From Amycolatopsis thailandensis (GTDB lineage Bacteria; Actinomycetota; Actinomycetes; Mycobacteriales; Pseudonocardiaceae), in contig NZ_NMQT01000007.1 in assembly GCF_002234405.1 (NCBI RefSeq), forward strand, positions 1-63,301: DNA of 63,301 nt, read 5' to 3'. Shown one piece after another: positions 17,501 through 23,647 of this stretch; positions within the stretch are counted from its first letter, which is position 1; every line of letters starts with the position of its first letter. The notes under the pieces are model-generated. The model saw nothing but the letters and a program-made list of their open reading frames with translations, made no database searches and was not told the origin of the DNA. Both the position numbers and the translations under genes were made by a program.

Positions 17501-17989
17501 CGCAAGATGCGGCTGCCTGGCTACGCGACTGGGTCTCTTGTGGATGGCACTGGTGGCGGCAAGCTAGCGGGCCCTGGCACGCCCACGTCGGACAGCATCC
17601 TGACTCTGTTCTCCAACGGGCTCGGGTTGACCTCTGACAAGGAGTTCGTGACCAACGCCGAGCAGACCGACAGGTGGGAACCGCTGCTGTGGGCCATCAA
17701 CAACGGCGAAGGCATCTTCGGTCGTTCACCGTCTGAACTCACGGCACGCCCGGTGCATGCCCCGAGTGCCCCCATGACTGCCGCAGTGGTGAAACGACCC
17801 GTCGCAACTGCTCCGGGTAACGGTGAGGTCTTGTCGGCCCTGCGACAGATCTCAACCAAGCTGGACGGTTTGAACGAGATAGCCCGGAAGTCAGCTGGGA
17901 TGACCGCGAACATCACTGTCCAGAGCAACAATCCCGCCACGACAGCCCGTCAAGCGGTGGATGACCTGGCTTGGGAGTTCCGAAAGTAG
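14510..17989 (+). CDS. Phage tail tape-measure protein
   Basis: A 1159-residue protein. Residues 1-170 are charged and helical; 175-216 form a long hydrophobic stretch (ALLFTALSVGLPASAA onward); a Gly/Ala/Ser-rich middle with further hydrophobic helices extends to about 500; coiled-coil regions follow; two DPATGAV repeats lie near residues 898 and 925; and the C-terminal segment around 1024-1060 (GTPTSDSILTLFSNG then EFVTNAEQTDRWEPLL) is the signature end of actinophage tape measures. Tape measures set siphophage tail length at roughly 0.15 nm per residue, so this would predict a tail near 170 nm. No other tail gene, chaperone pair or capsid gene is present. It ends at a strong terminator. 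Confidence 0.88.
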   Translation: MPEGFRIASAYVDVRLDDNTEADEKRIRARLEKGGPITIRTILDDPEGVEVAKEKVRKGKPASMPVEAENPVNAAWRAKVQASLKDTAKQALKVPLTPEGEKFRSELAAVIAETEKALEADIPVDVKDAAKFKSEVELLARVAGEETKVRIPVEADASAIERSVSGSAERATGRMKALLFTALSVGLPASAAIGAAGIAASMAAVPALFTGIAAVALKGNTQVVDSFSSLKTNVVRDTQAMAQVMAGPLAGAADDLQSSFNRMRPQILAAFTGTAPLVEDLTGSVTDFAESAMPGMVSAVQNGGKALEGFRSFAGQTGAGVSDMLRNMAQDSQAAGRSMEIFGGTIRNFLGFTGDFIGNLSQAHGPLQSFHGGLDAAEDALLKLTAAGSPAIGFLSGFTSAGAGALSSVNALASVLRLIPSDVTQMAGSFTASSMILSRFGIDAGKGFEGLGQRVRDAGKDLDGAARYGSKFGTAIGGLVGGALNPAFLAVTALGIGLDILGEKQKKAAEYAAAHKEGVRILTDALRKDNGVVGENSRAVDAKALADKNAASNLATFGVGIGSATLAIRGNTVEYDRLKTSAESTLAAIAKSAGVNEENKRALVGLAGASLETGQNYDQLKDKVKLYGTALDGTNGTVQKFTDAQRSHIESVLNGTGAVGEQIRQARAAHDAYIAEEMALTTLTAAQIEARDATTKHTEALFAAQDAALKYRGSLLTTKEAEEAYNKVSKDSKASAKDKEKALLDLERAWAAQEQAAYNAGVTASKAFSPEGKAADGMKAARAEVVKLAAAYKGDLPESIRNTIASFTPLEATAAGATIQINKAGEAIYKLPDGKEVKVKTDTEAAKQAIEAFISDQSAKTITNKLFTNTGPADGEVRDWANTTRNVRGDTTTYTHTDPATGAVNQWRVKTDSTGARTTTFSNVDPATGAVRVWKQNADGTWAETHARADVAAAERALNNAARDRTATIHVNQQFNSGTGKGASTFGLASGGTSGDGRKMRLPGYATGSLVDGTGGGKLAGPGTPTSDSILTLFSNGLGLTSDKEFVTNAEQTDRWEPLLWAINNGEGIFGRSPSELTARPVHAPSAPMTAAVVKRPVATAPGNGEVLSALRQISTKLDGLNEIARKSAGMTANITVQSNNPATTARQAVDDLAWEFRK

Positions 17990-17992
17990 GCG

Positions 17993-18041
17993 AAGGGGGT
18001 GCCCCCGGTGATCCCGATGATCACCAGGGGCACCCTTCCCC
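17993..18041 (+). terminator. Strong terminator after the tape-measure gene
   Basis: Left arm 17993-18013 (GGGGGTGCCCCCGGTGATC) and right arm 18019-18041 pair over about 19 bp with one bulge and a 5-nt loop, right after the tape-measure stop. Confidence 0.85.
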
Positions 18042-18129
18042 ACCCTGCTGCTTCCGGGGTAGGAGTGACACAGCAAGGCGGGGGCTGGGCCTGGCCGTTC
18101 CGAAGTGGATTCTTGACCAGAAGTTGAGT

Positions 18130-18322
18130 GCCGGGGGCGGGTTAGTCAGACACCGCCCCCAGCGTCCGCATCGACCCCAAGACCAATAACCGATGCGGAC
18201 ACCCCGTCATCGACGCCGTAGGACGACGGGGAACCTAAGGCCTGGCCAGCGCAAAGGGGAGATCGCAAGCTGGCCAGGCTTCCCGACGCCGCGCACGGGT
18301 GAAGGGGCACCCGTCGTCGGGA
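18130..18322. repeat. Array of five hairpins
   Basis: Five inverted repeats in under 200 bp: GGGGGCGG (18132) with CCGCCCCC (18152-18159); GTCCGCATCG (18163-18172) with CGATGCGGAC (18191-18200); CCCCGTC (18202-18208) with GACGGGG (18225-18231); CCTGGCCAGC (18241-18250) with GCTGGCCAGG (18269-18278); and TCCCGACG plus ACGGGTG (18281-18301) with CACCCGT plus CGTCGGGA (18308-18322). The array separates convergent transcripts. That many is more than a terminator needs, so a structured RNA or replication/packaging site is possible. Confidence 0.75.
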
Positions 18323-18337
18323 GTCTCGATGCAGTTG

Positions 18338-18598
18338 TCAGACTGGCGGAGGTGCGTCGTCAGGGGAGTGGCGAGGCCTCATCAGGAACACCTTCGCACC
18401 CAAGACCCGAATGTCCTCAGCATCGAGTGCGCGGTAGAAGTAGCGGCAGGCTGTGAACTCGGGCGCGTTGATCCCACCCGGACCGACAAGGATTTCTGCA
18501 CTGCCAACGCCACCAAGGCCCATCACGTACACCCTGCCTTCGGCGACTTCATCCAGGAAGTGTTCGTAGCTTCCGAGGTTCGGCCTTGGCACGGTCAT
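18338..18598 (-). CDS. Hypothetical protein (element right arm)
   Basis: An 86-residue protein starting MTVPRPNLGSYEHFLDEVAEG, coupled by a 4-bp ATGA overlap to the gene upstream. It contains a Gly-rich strand (VYVMGLGGVGSAEILVG). Unrecognised. Last gene of the leftward right-arm cluster. Confidence 0.65.
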   Translation of the reverse strand: MTVPRPNLGSYEHFLDEVAEGRVYVMGLGGVGSAEILVGPGGINAPEFTACRYFYRALDAEDIRVLGAKVFLMRPRHSPDDAPPPV

Positions 18599-18909
18599 GA
18601 GGTGGTTCCCTGCCGCGCCTCCACGTGCGCCCGCCGGCTCTCTCGGCTGCAAGGCGGACAACGGCTGATCCTCGCCAGTTCGCGGGGTGTCAGCCGCCGT
18701 GTCCCGATGCTTCGCCGTTCGTGCCCAAGGGGCCAACGCCGCTTCTGCTCACACCACGGTCTCAGCATCGGCGGCCAGTCCGCCGCCAGTTGCTCACACA
18801 GGTACAGGTGGGCGGTGTCCATGAACCGTCGCCACTCGAAGTCGTCTGCACGGTCCTCTGTGTGGCGCGGCGCGGGAACCGGTGACGGATGGGCCAGGCG
18901 GTGCTTCAT
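18595..18909 (-). CDS. Hypothetical protein (element right arm)
   Basis: A 104-residue basic protein with several Cys and Trp residues (EFE-type acidic patch, then RFMDTAHLYLCEQLAADWPP). It overlaps both neighbours by 4 bp. Unrecognised; the overlaps are the main support for its being real. Confidence 0.65.
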   Translation of the reverse strand: MKHRLAHPSPVPAPRHTEDRADDFEWRRFMDTAHLYLCEQLAADWPPMLRPWCEQKRRWPLGHERRSIGTRRLTPRELARISRCPPCSRESRRAHVEARQGTTS

Positions 18910-19211
18910 GGCCGCGGGTCTTCGCGGTTGAGCCCTGCCGCATGCTTCGCCCGAAGCACGTTCGTGATCAGGTTGCCGGTCAGCGTCTCGTCCAGCATGA
19001 CCACGCTGATCCCGACACGGAGAGCAGGAACGGGGCCATCGGGCGTGTCGACGATGCCCGTGACTACCTCAACGGGGTGTCCGTGTGGGCCTGGTCCGGA
19101 CAGTTCGCGCACGCACGACCAGCGGGCCGCGTTGTCAGCGCTCAGGTTGTTGCTCTCGATGACGGGTTCACCATCATCACGCTGCTGAAAGTTCCATCCC
19201 CGGTTAGTCAC
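18906..19211 (-). CDS. Hypothetical protein (element right arm)
   Basis: A 101-residue protein from GTG 19211; a TTG at 19238 would add nine residues, and neither has a clear ribosome site. A beta-rich body (VEVVTGIVDTPDGPVPALRVGISVVML) is visible. No family recognised. It is first of three overlapping genes 3' of the second regulator. Confidence 0.6.
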   Translation of the reverse strand: MTNRGWNFQQRDDGEPVIESNNLSADNAARWSCVRELSGPGPHGHPVEVVTGIVDTPDGPVPALRVGISVVMLDETLTGNLITNVLRAKHAAGLNREDPRP

Positions 19212-19275
19212 ATAGGAGAAACTAAGAGTGATCAACAACGGTGATGGGTACGATTCCTACCCTCACTCGAACGGG

Positions 19276-20502
19276 CTAAGCAGCGATCCCGACGCGACTG
19301 CACAGCTGGTGAACCTCGGTGCGCTTCCCCGTTGGAGGGTTCTTCCGCAGGTCAATCAGCATATCCCTGGCGAAACCGTTGTAGCTGATCGTCTCCGGTG
19401 CCACCCGTTGAGACCGGTCCAACAGCGACAGCGTGGCTACACGGTCACCGTTGAGGGAGTGAGCGCGTGCTACCTCGATCAAGTGTCGGCTTCGCCTGGC
19501 AAGGGACGGAATCGTCACCGGGTCCAGGGCATTCGCAGCACGTAGAGCTTCACCAGACCGACGCAACTCCACGCCCAACGTGGTTGCGTGTGCCGCCATC
19601 ACGCTCATAGAGAAGCTGGATTGAGTGTGCCGGTAGTCCGGGCCCAACCTCCGTGCGACTGCGTCGGCCTTCTCCCAATGCGCCCACGCTGCACCGTGCC
19701 GTCCACGCCGTGCGTACACGTAGCCGATCTCAGCGTTGAGCGCGCCAACCATGCCACGCCAGTCATCCGGGGCTCCATCAAGGTGAGGCGTGAGCTGGTC
19801 CCGTGCGTCGGTGGCTAGCTTGATCGCCTCTTCCCAACGGGTGTCATCGCGCATGGCCTGCACCATTGCCCACGCACCACCTGCGATCAGGTATGGATCG
19901 TCAGCTTCCTGTGCCTCTGTGATCGCACGATCGGCCACCATCCATACCAACTCTGGAGCGGGCTGGTAGGCGACGAAGAAATCGGCCAGCTGGTAGACCC
20001 CGGCAAGGACGCGCCTCGCCTCTCGCCGCTCCTCACCCCGGAGTGCCCGAACGGCAACCTGAGCGTCGCGGATCAAACCAGGCAGCAGCGACCCAAGTTG
20101 TGTCCGGTGATCCGGGGAGGAGTGGCGTACCGCCCACGCGTAGCGCAGGCGTTCGGCGAGATGCGACACCGACACAGGTTCTGTACGCAGCGACACCCGG
20201 TACTCGGTGAGCGCGGCTTGAACCTCGGATAGCGTGGAATGCCGGGGCCCAGCGAACACGGACACCGGGACCGCATGCCCGTTGCCGGTGAGCATGGCGA
20301 GGTCGGGAAGCTCAAGGGCTTGCGCGATCCGAAGCAATAGCGCCAACCGAGGTGAGTGCTGCTTGCCGGTTTCGATGGCCTTCACCCACTCGGCAGACTT
20401 CCCGCCAACCAGTCCTGCTAGGACAGGGCGGGACATGCCACGTTGGACGCGGTAGTAGCGGATGCGCGCACCAATGGACGCGTCAGCAGGCAAATCGGTC
20501 AC
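19276..20502 (-). CDS. XRE regulator with C-terminal TPR-like domain
   Basis: A 408-residue protein from GTG 20502. Residues 8-65 form a helix-turn-helix (IGARIRYYRVQRGMSRPVLA, then SAEWVKAIETGKQ), and the remaining 340 residues are helical repeats (AWAVRHSSPDHR, IGYVYARRGRHGAAWAHWEKA) typical of the large actinobacterial XRE/TPR regulator group. Such proteins often respond to a peptide or small ligand through the repeats; that is family knowledge. A long hairpin (20527-20581) lies at its promoter. Confidence 0.88.
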   Translation of the reverse strand: MTDLPADASIGARIRYYRVQRGMSRPVLAGLVGGKSAEWVKAIETGKQHSPRLALLLRIAQALELPDLAMLTGNGHAVPVSVFAGPRHSTLSEVQAALTEYRVSLRTEPVSVSHLAERLRYAWAVRHSSPDHRTQLGSLLPGLIRDAQVAVRALRGEERREARRVLAGVYQLADFFVAYQPAPELVWMVADRAITEAQEADDPYLIAGGAWAMVQAMRDDTRWEEAIKLATDARDQLTPHLDGAPDDWRGMVGALNAEIGYVYARRGRHGAAWAHWEKADAVARRLGPDYRHTQSSFSMSVMAAHATTLGVELRRSGEALRAANALDPVTIPSLARRSRHLIEVARAHSLNGDRVATLSLLDRSQRVAPETISYNGFARDMLIDLRKNPPTGKRTEVHQLCSRVGIAA

Positions 20503-20526
20503 CAAGACCACCCTCTTCGCGGAGTG

Positions 20527-20581
20527 ACCTCTTTCGCGTGCCCCCGGTGGCCAAACCGGGGGCTTCCCTCCGCGATAGAGG
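20527..20581. promoter_or_regulatory. Long hairpin upstream of XRE/TPR regulator
   Basis: ACCTCTTTCGCG (20527-20538) pairs with CGCGATAGAGGT (20571-20582, one mismatch), and inside it GCCCCCGGT with ACCGGGGGC (20540-20563). A direct repeat CCTCTTCGCG / CCTCTTTCGCG (20512, 20528) overlaps. It may be an autoregulatory operator or transcript leader structure for the regulator. Confidence 0.6.
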
Positions 20582-20648
20582 TGCCTCACCACCATACCGG
20601 TGATGTACGCAGCCCGAGGAGTGGTGAGCTGATGCGTGGGCTACCTGG

Positions 20649-20870
20649 TCAGCAACGCCCTGGATGGTCGATGCAGTCGGCTTGCCGAAGCCTGTCGACG
20701 TTCTGCTGATGCTCGATCTGGCGCGACTGCTCCTGCTCCTGGCGTTGGCGCGCTGGCTCCGTCATGGTCCATCGAACGCCGCCGATCAGGAGCAGGAGAC
20801 CCGCGACGATGGCGCCCAGGACAAGGAAGTGTCGAGGCTCGTTCAGTGCCATCCAGTCAGGCCGCCGCAC
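20649..20870 (-). CDS. Small single-pass membrane protein
   Basis: A 73-residue protein from GTG 20870 (AGGAG 6 bp upstream). One transmembrane helix (FLVLGAIVAGLLLLIGGV, residues 15-32) is followed by a Gln/Arg-rich cytosolic or exterior tail and two C-terminal Cys. It begins 3 bp after the preceding stop. Small membrane proteins of this kind in mobile elements sometimes act in exclusion or as toxins, but nothing here proves that. Confidence 0.7.
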   Translation of the reverse strand: MRRPDWMALNEPRHFLVLGAIVAGLLLLIGGVRWTMTEPARQRQEQEQSRQIEHQQNVDRLRQADCIDHPGRC

Positions 20871-20873
20871 CCC

Positions 20874-21320
20874 CTACTCCTGGTTCGCGCCGTAGTCGTA
20901 GCCGCGTTCGTTCTTGCGCGGGGCGTTGATGCGCTCCCAGTCTGCGTTGTTGCGGCGTCGCTGGTCGGACACGAGGGCTTCAGCCTCGCCGGCTATCCGC
21001 TGCACCATGGCCACGATTTGAGCGAACTGTTCGTGTCCTGCGGACTCGTCCGGCATGGACTCCTCAAGCAGGTTCCGGCGAACAGTTAGCCCGCCGTGCA
21101 CGGTGTGCAGAGCAGCCGCCAAGTCCTGCAATGCACGGTCGTATCCGCGCAGTCGGTCCACCTCGATCGAGGGGCGTGCACACGCCGCGGCGAACGTTTC
21201 CGCAGCGTCGTTCAGCTCTCCCTTGAACAGTCCTGTGGATCCTGTGGCAGGAGCCGATGCACGCCCTGGCTGGGGCGGTTTACGGGTGGCAGTCGTGCTG
21301 GTCGGAATGGCCGGCTTCAT
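20874..21320 (-). CDS. Hypothetical protein (element right arm)
   Basis: A 148-residue helical protein with ribosome site GAAGGGA. Residues 35-85 (LNDAAETFAAACARPSIEVD, DRALQDLAAALHTVHGG) and 95-130 predict helices. Unrecognised. First gene after the repeat-rich region 21360-21583, which probably contains its promoter. Confidence 0.7.
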   Translation of the reverse strand: MKPAIPTSTTATRKPPQPGRASAPATGSTGLFKGELNDAAETFAAACARPSIEVDRLRGYDRALQDLAAALHTVHGGLTVRRNLLEESMPDESAGHEQFAQIVAMVQRIAGEAEALVSDQRRRNNADWERINAPRKNERGYDYGANQE

Positions 21321-21359
21321 GTCGGTCCCTTCGCTACTTATCGTGACATTTCCTCAAGC

Positions 21360-21583
21360 GCGGTCATGGTGACCGCAACGGACACGACACTCTCCTAGGT
21401 TGGCGTTTCCGCAGGTGAGTGACGTGCCGAGTGTGTGGGCGTCATCGGCTGGTCATGGTGGGCAACAGTCCGTCGAGACGCAGTTTCAGCAGGTGAAGGG
21501 ACGTGGACAGCATGACCAGGCATCCTGGCCGCATCCTGACCTCTGGTCATGGTGACCACGTGGCTTCTGCCCACCATGACCAG
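21360..21583. repeat. Iterated GGTCATGGTG region
   Basis: The gap 21321-21726 has no convincing gene and holds repeats: GCGGTCA-TGG-TGACCGC (21360-21376); CTGGTCATGGTGGGC (21449-21463); CTGGTCATGGTGACCA (21543-21558); GCCCACCATGACCAG (21569-21583), the exact reverse complement of the second; and GTTTCCGCAGGTGA (21405-21418) with GTTTCAGCAGGTGA (21483-21496). Further on, GTGTGCACACCCCTG-type repeats run through about 21685-21775. Candidate origin, partition or multi-site operator. Confidence 0.7.
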
Positions 21584-21726
21584 TAACCCTCTGTGCTGCC
21601 TGGTGGACACCGTCACAGCCCCGTGTGTCAAACGCCCAAGGTCAACCGCACGGTGTTCGTGAACGCCTCGCACACCCTGTGCGGCACGCCTGTGCACACC
21701 CCTGGCGCACACCTGTGCAAACACGT

Positions 21727-21987
21727 TCACGGGGTCTGTTCATCAGGGTGTGCACACCCCTGTTTGTCGGGGTGTTCATCGGGGCGTGCCTTGAACACCT
21801 CTAGCGGTTCGCCGTAGTCGCCGAAGGTGTACAAGTACAGGGCATGCAGGGATCGCTGAAACCCTGCCGCGTACGCACGGTCGGAGTCCTTCCCGAGATC
21901 GGCGAACAGGCGCAGGTGTCCGTCACGCTGGCGGCGAAAATCATCTGCCAACCCTGCAAGGTCGTAGTCAGTTGGCGACGTAGACAC
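21727..21987 (-). CDS. Hypothetical protein (element right arm)
   Basis: An 86-residue protein from GTG 21987 (AGAGGGGA upstream), overlapping the lipoprotein gene by 20 bp. The middle (YAAGFQRSLHALYLYTFGDYG) is helical. Unrecognised. Confidence 0.65.
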   Translation of the reverse strand: MSTSPTDYDLAGLADDFRRQRDGHLRLFADLGKDSDRAYAAGFQRSLHALYLYTFGDYGEPLEVFKARPDEHPDKQGCAHPDEQTP

Positions 21988-22333
21988 AGCTGTCGGTCCC
22001 CTCTATGTAGGTCAGCTCTCCGGTCTCGTTCGAGATCCAGCACTTAGGCCCGATCGGTTGCCGCGGTCGCTGAAGGTTGAGCGACACTGTGGTGCCTTTC
22101 GGCACGCGCACGGTCACGGCTGCGACCGTGTCGGGATAGGTGAGTGTGGACTCTGTCTTGACCCCGTTGGGTGCTGACGGGTCGGTGTAGGAGAACTGCT
22201 CTGCCCCGGTTGCAACGAGCCGCAGGGCGACTGTTGGTGGCGGCTGGCTGGGGGCAGGAGCGGGCGGTGCCGATGGTTCGGCAGAGCAGCCGGCGAGGAC
22301 GAGCAGGGCAGCGACAAGCGCAGTTAGCTTCAT
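21968..22333 (-). CDS. Lipoprotein (element right arm)
   Basis: A 121-residue exported lipoprotein: MKLTALVAALLVLAGC gives lipobox LAGC with the lipidated Cys at 16, then a Pro/Ala/Ser linker and a small beta-rich domain ending in a Cys pair (KCWISNE, DSCVYVAN) that could form a disulfide. An open frame extends to 22483 but the signal peptide fixes the start. It is the outermost right-end gene, a place where phages and satellites often carry host-surface or superinfection genes; that role is only a hypothesis. Confidence 0.75.
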   Translation of the reverse strand: MKLTALVAALLVLAGCSAEPSAPPAPAPSQPPPTVALRLVATGAEQFSYTDPSAPNGVKTESTLTYPDTVAAVTVRVPKGTTVSLNLQRPRQPIGPKCWISNETGELTYIEGTDSCVYVAN

Positions 22334-22376
22334 GGACGCGGTGTCGCGCCCTGACCAGGGCTTGTTACGTGCCCGC

Positions 22377-22399
22377 TTCGGTGCCGCGTTCGGTGCCAT
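22377..22399. promoter_or_regulatory. Right-end paired TTCGGTGCC motif
   Basis: TTCGGTGCC (22377-22385) and TTCGGTGCCAT (22389-22399), same orientation as the left-end pair, spacing 12. Located between attR and the lipoprotein gene. Probable integrase arm sites. Confidence 0.6.
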
Positions 22400-22515
22400 A
22401 ACGTCTGGTTCTGCCGATCGACAAGCGGTGCCCACTATCAAAGCGACCACCCCGCACGCTGCATGTTCAGCAATGTGCAGCAATCGGGATCAATCAGAAT
22501 CAGTGCCGTGATCGA

Positions 22516-22568
22516 ACTGTAAATCAGACGGCACTGCCTTCGGGGGTTCGAATCCCTCACTCGCCACA
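22516..22568 (+). repeat. attR (partial tRNA-Tyr 3' half)
   Basis: Duplicate of 6136-6188 with one mismatch. It includes the anticodon 3' arm, variable arm, T-arm and acceptor 3' strand, but no 5' half, so it is not a functional tRNA. Confidence 0.92.
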
Positions 22569-22569
22569 C

Positions 22570-22604
22570 AGAGCGGCCTCGTGACCTGGTCACGGGGCCG
22601 CTCT
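22570..22604 (+). terminator. Displaced chromosomal terminator of tRNA-Tyr
   Basis: AGAGCGGCC plus CGTGACC pairs with GTCACG plus GGCCGCTCT, followed by TGTTT. It lies just outside attR and was probably the original terminator of the tRNA gene. Confidence 0.75.
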
Positions 22605-22620
22605 TGTTTCGTCAGGGCGC

Positions 22621-22995
22621 TTACCGGCCGCGATCCCGCCTCTGCGGCCAGGCCGGGTGCGGGTTCGGTTCGGCCAGGTCTTCGAGGTAGGTGTGCTCAC
22701 TGAAGTCGTCGTCGGTCACGGGCGCTTTACGGGCGCGCCGGGGCGCGGCCACCGGCTCTGGTGCCGCTTCGAGTTCGGCGGCGATCTCGGCCAGCTGCGG
22801 CCACAGTTTCTCCTGGGCCTTCGGCGCGAACAACGCCTGCGCGAGCGGATGCTCGCAGGTCCCGGCGGCGACCTCTTCCCAGCTGAACTTGCCGTCCCGG
22901 ACACAGCCGGCCGCCCGGGTCAGCCGCGGCGAAGCGCCGGGCCGCTCCGCCGCGAGGCGGAACACCTCGGCCGTGAACTTCGACGCGTCGACCAT
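22621..22995 (-). CDS. Hypothetical protein
   Basis: A 124-residue protein from ATG 22995 (GGAGG 8 bp upstream; GTG 23004 also possible). An N-terminal helical domain (SKFTAEVFRLAAERPGASPR, then CVRDGKFSWEEVAAGTCEHP) precedes a Pro/Ala/Arg-rich tail. Not recognised. First chromosomal gene right of the element. Confidence 0.65.
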   Translation of the reverse strand: MVDASKFTAEVFRLAAERPGASPRLTRAAGCVRDGKFSWEEVAAGTCEHPLAQALFAPKAQEKLWPQLAEIAAELEAAPEPVAAPRRARKAPVTDDDFSEHTYLEDLAEPNPHPAWPQRRDRGR

Positions 22996-23043
22996 GAACG
23001 CCACCTCCGTCGTACCCGCGCCGCTACGCGGAGTAAGACGACC

Positions 23044-23607
23044 CTACCGAGCCCGGTAGCGCAACAGCACGATCCCCGAGGCGAACGCCCGATCCTCGAC
23101 CAGCCGCAGCTTCGGCACGCCGGCGGCGTTCTCGAACAACCGGCGACCTTCCCCGACCACGACCGGGTAGACGAACAGCCGGTACTCGTCGACGAGCCCC
23201 TCGGCGATGAGCGCGTGCACCAGCGAGATGCTGCCGGTGGTCACGATGTCCTCGCCCTCGGCGGCCTTCAGCCCCTCGATCTCCGAACGAAGCTCGCCGG
23301 AGAGCACCTTCGTGTTCTCCCACTCCGGCTCCGTCAGCGTGCTGGAGACCACGTACTTGCTCACTGAGTTCAGGTAAGCCGAAATCCCTGTCGTGTCTTC
23401 GGTTTGCTTCGGCCAATAGCCGCGCATGTCCTCGAAGGTGACCCGTCCGGTTAGGAACGCGTCGGCGTTCTCACGTTGTTCGCGCAGCGCGGCCAGGACA
23501 TCCGACATGTCGGCGTCCGGATCGCCGCCACCCGGGCTGAACCAGTCTCCCGTCAGTTCGATCACACCGTCGATCGTGCAGTTCTCGGTGACGATCAGTT
23601 CCCGCAT
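23044..23607 (-). CDS. Dihydrofolate reductase-family protein (RibD C-terminal-like)
   Basis: A 187-residue protein with the RibD/DHFR-like fold: MRELIVTENCTIDGVIE at the start, FLTGRVTFEDMRGYW, the NADPH-binding DIVTTGSISLVHALIAEGLVDEYRLFVYPVVVGEGRRLF and a C-terminal LLRYRAR. These stand-alone proteins are common in Actinobacteria and Bacilli (YyaP-type), probably NADPH-dependent reductases of unknown substrate. Start ATG 23607 fits the family. It is divergent from the frameshifted GNAT gene. Confidence 0.88.
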   Translation of the reverse strand: MRELIVTENCTIDGVIELTGDWFSPGGGDPDADMSDVLAALREQRENADAFLTGRVTFEDMRGYWPKQTEDTTGISAYLNSVSKYVVSSTLTEPEWENTKVLSGELRSEIEGLKAAEGEDIVTTGSISLVHALIAEGLVDEYRLFVYPVVVGEGRRLFENAAGVPKLRLVEDRAFASGIVLLRYRAR

Positions 23608-23647
23608 GCGCCAGACCGTACCGCCGCCCTCCGACAAGAATGGACCG

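Larger units (their letters stand above)
6136..22568. mobile_element. 16.4-kb integrated element, PICI-like phage satellite candidate
   Basis: A 53-bp direct repeat of the tRNA-Tyr 3' half (6136-6188 and 22516-22568, one mismatch) bounds 16,380 bp. Inside are an integrase, an XRE regulator, an excisionase-like gene, a replication-initiator candidate, a terminase-small-subunit-like gene and a tape-measure gene, with otherwise unknown small ORFs. No capsid, portal, large terminase, tail-fibre, lysin, relaxase or FtsK-like Tra gene is seen. Size and gene polarity match phage-inducible chromosomal islands. Gene overlaps are tidy and no ORF looks decayed, which argues against a rotting prophage, though a deletion derivative cannot be excluded. 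It also lacks the intergenic repeat family found elsewhere in the window. Confidence 0.9.

Noticed and set aside
21395..21730. 111-codon leftward frame in the repeat region
   Set aside because: Product is His/Arg-rich without structure and the DNA is made of repeats; better explained as control region.
6136..22568. Interpretation as an actinomycete integrative conjugative element (AICE)
   Set aside because: No FtsK/SpoIIIE-type Tra protein, no Spd or relaxase gene, and presence of phage TerS-like and tape-measure proteins.
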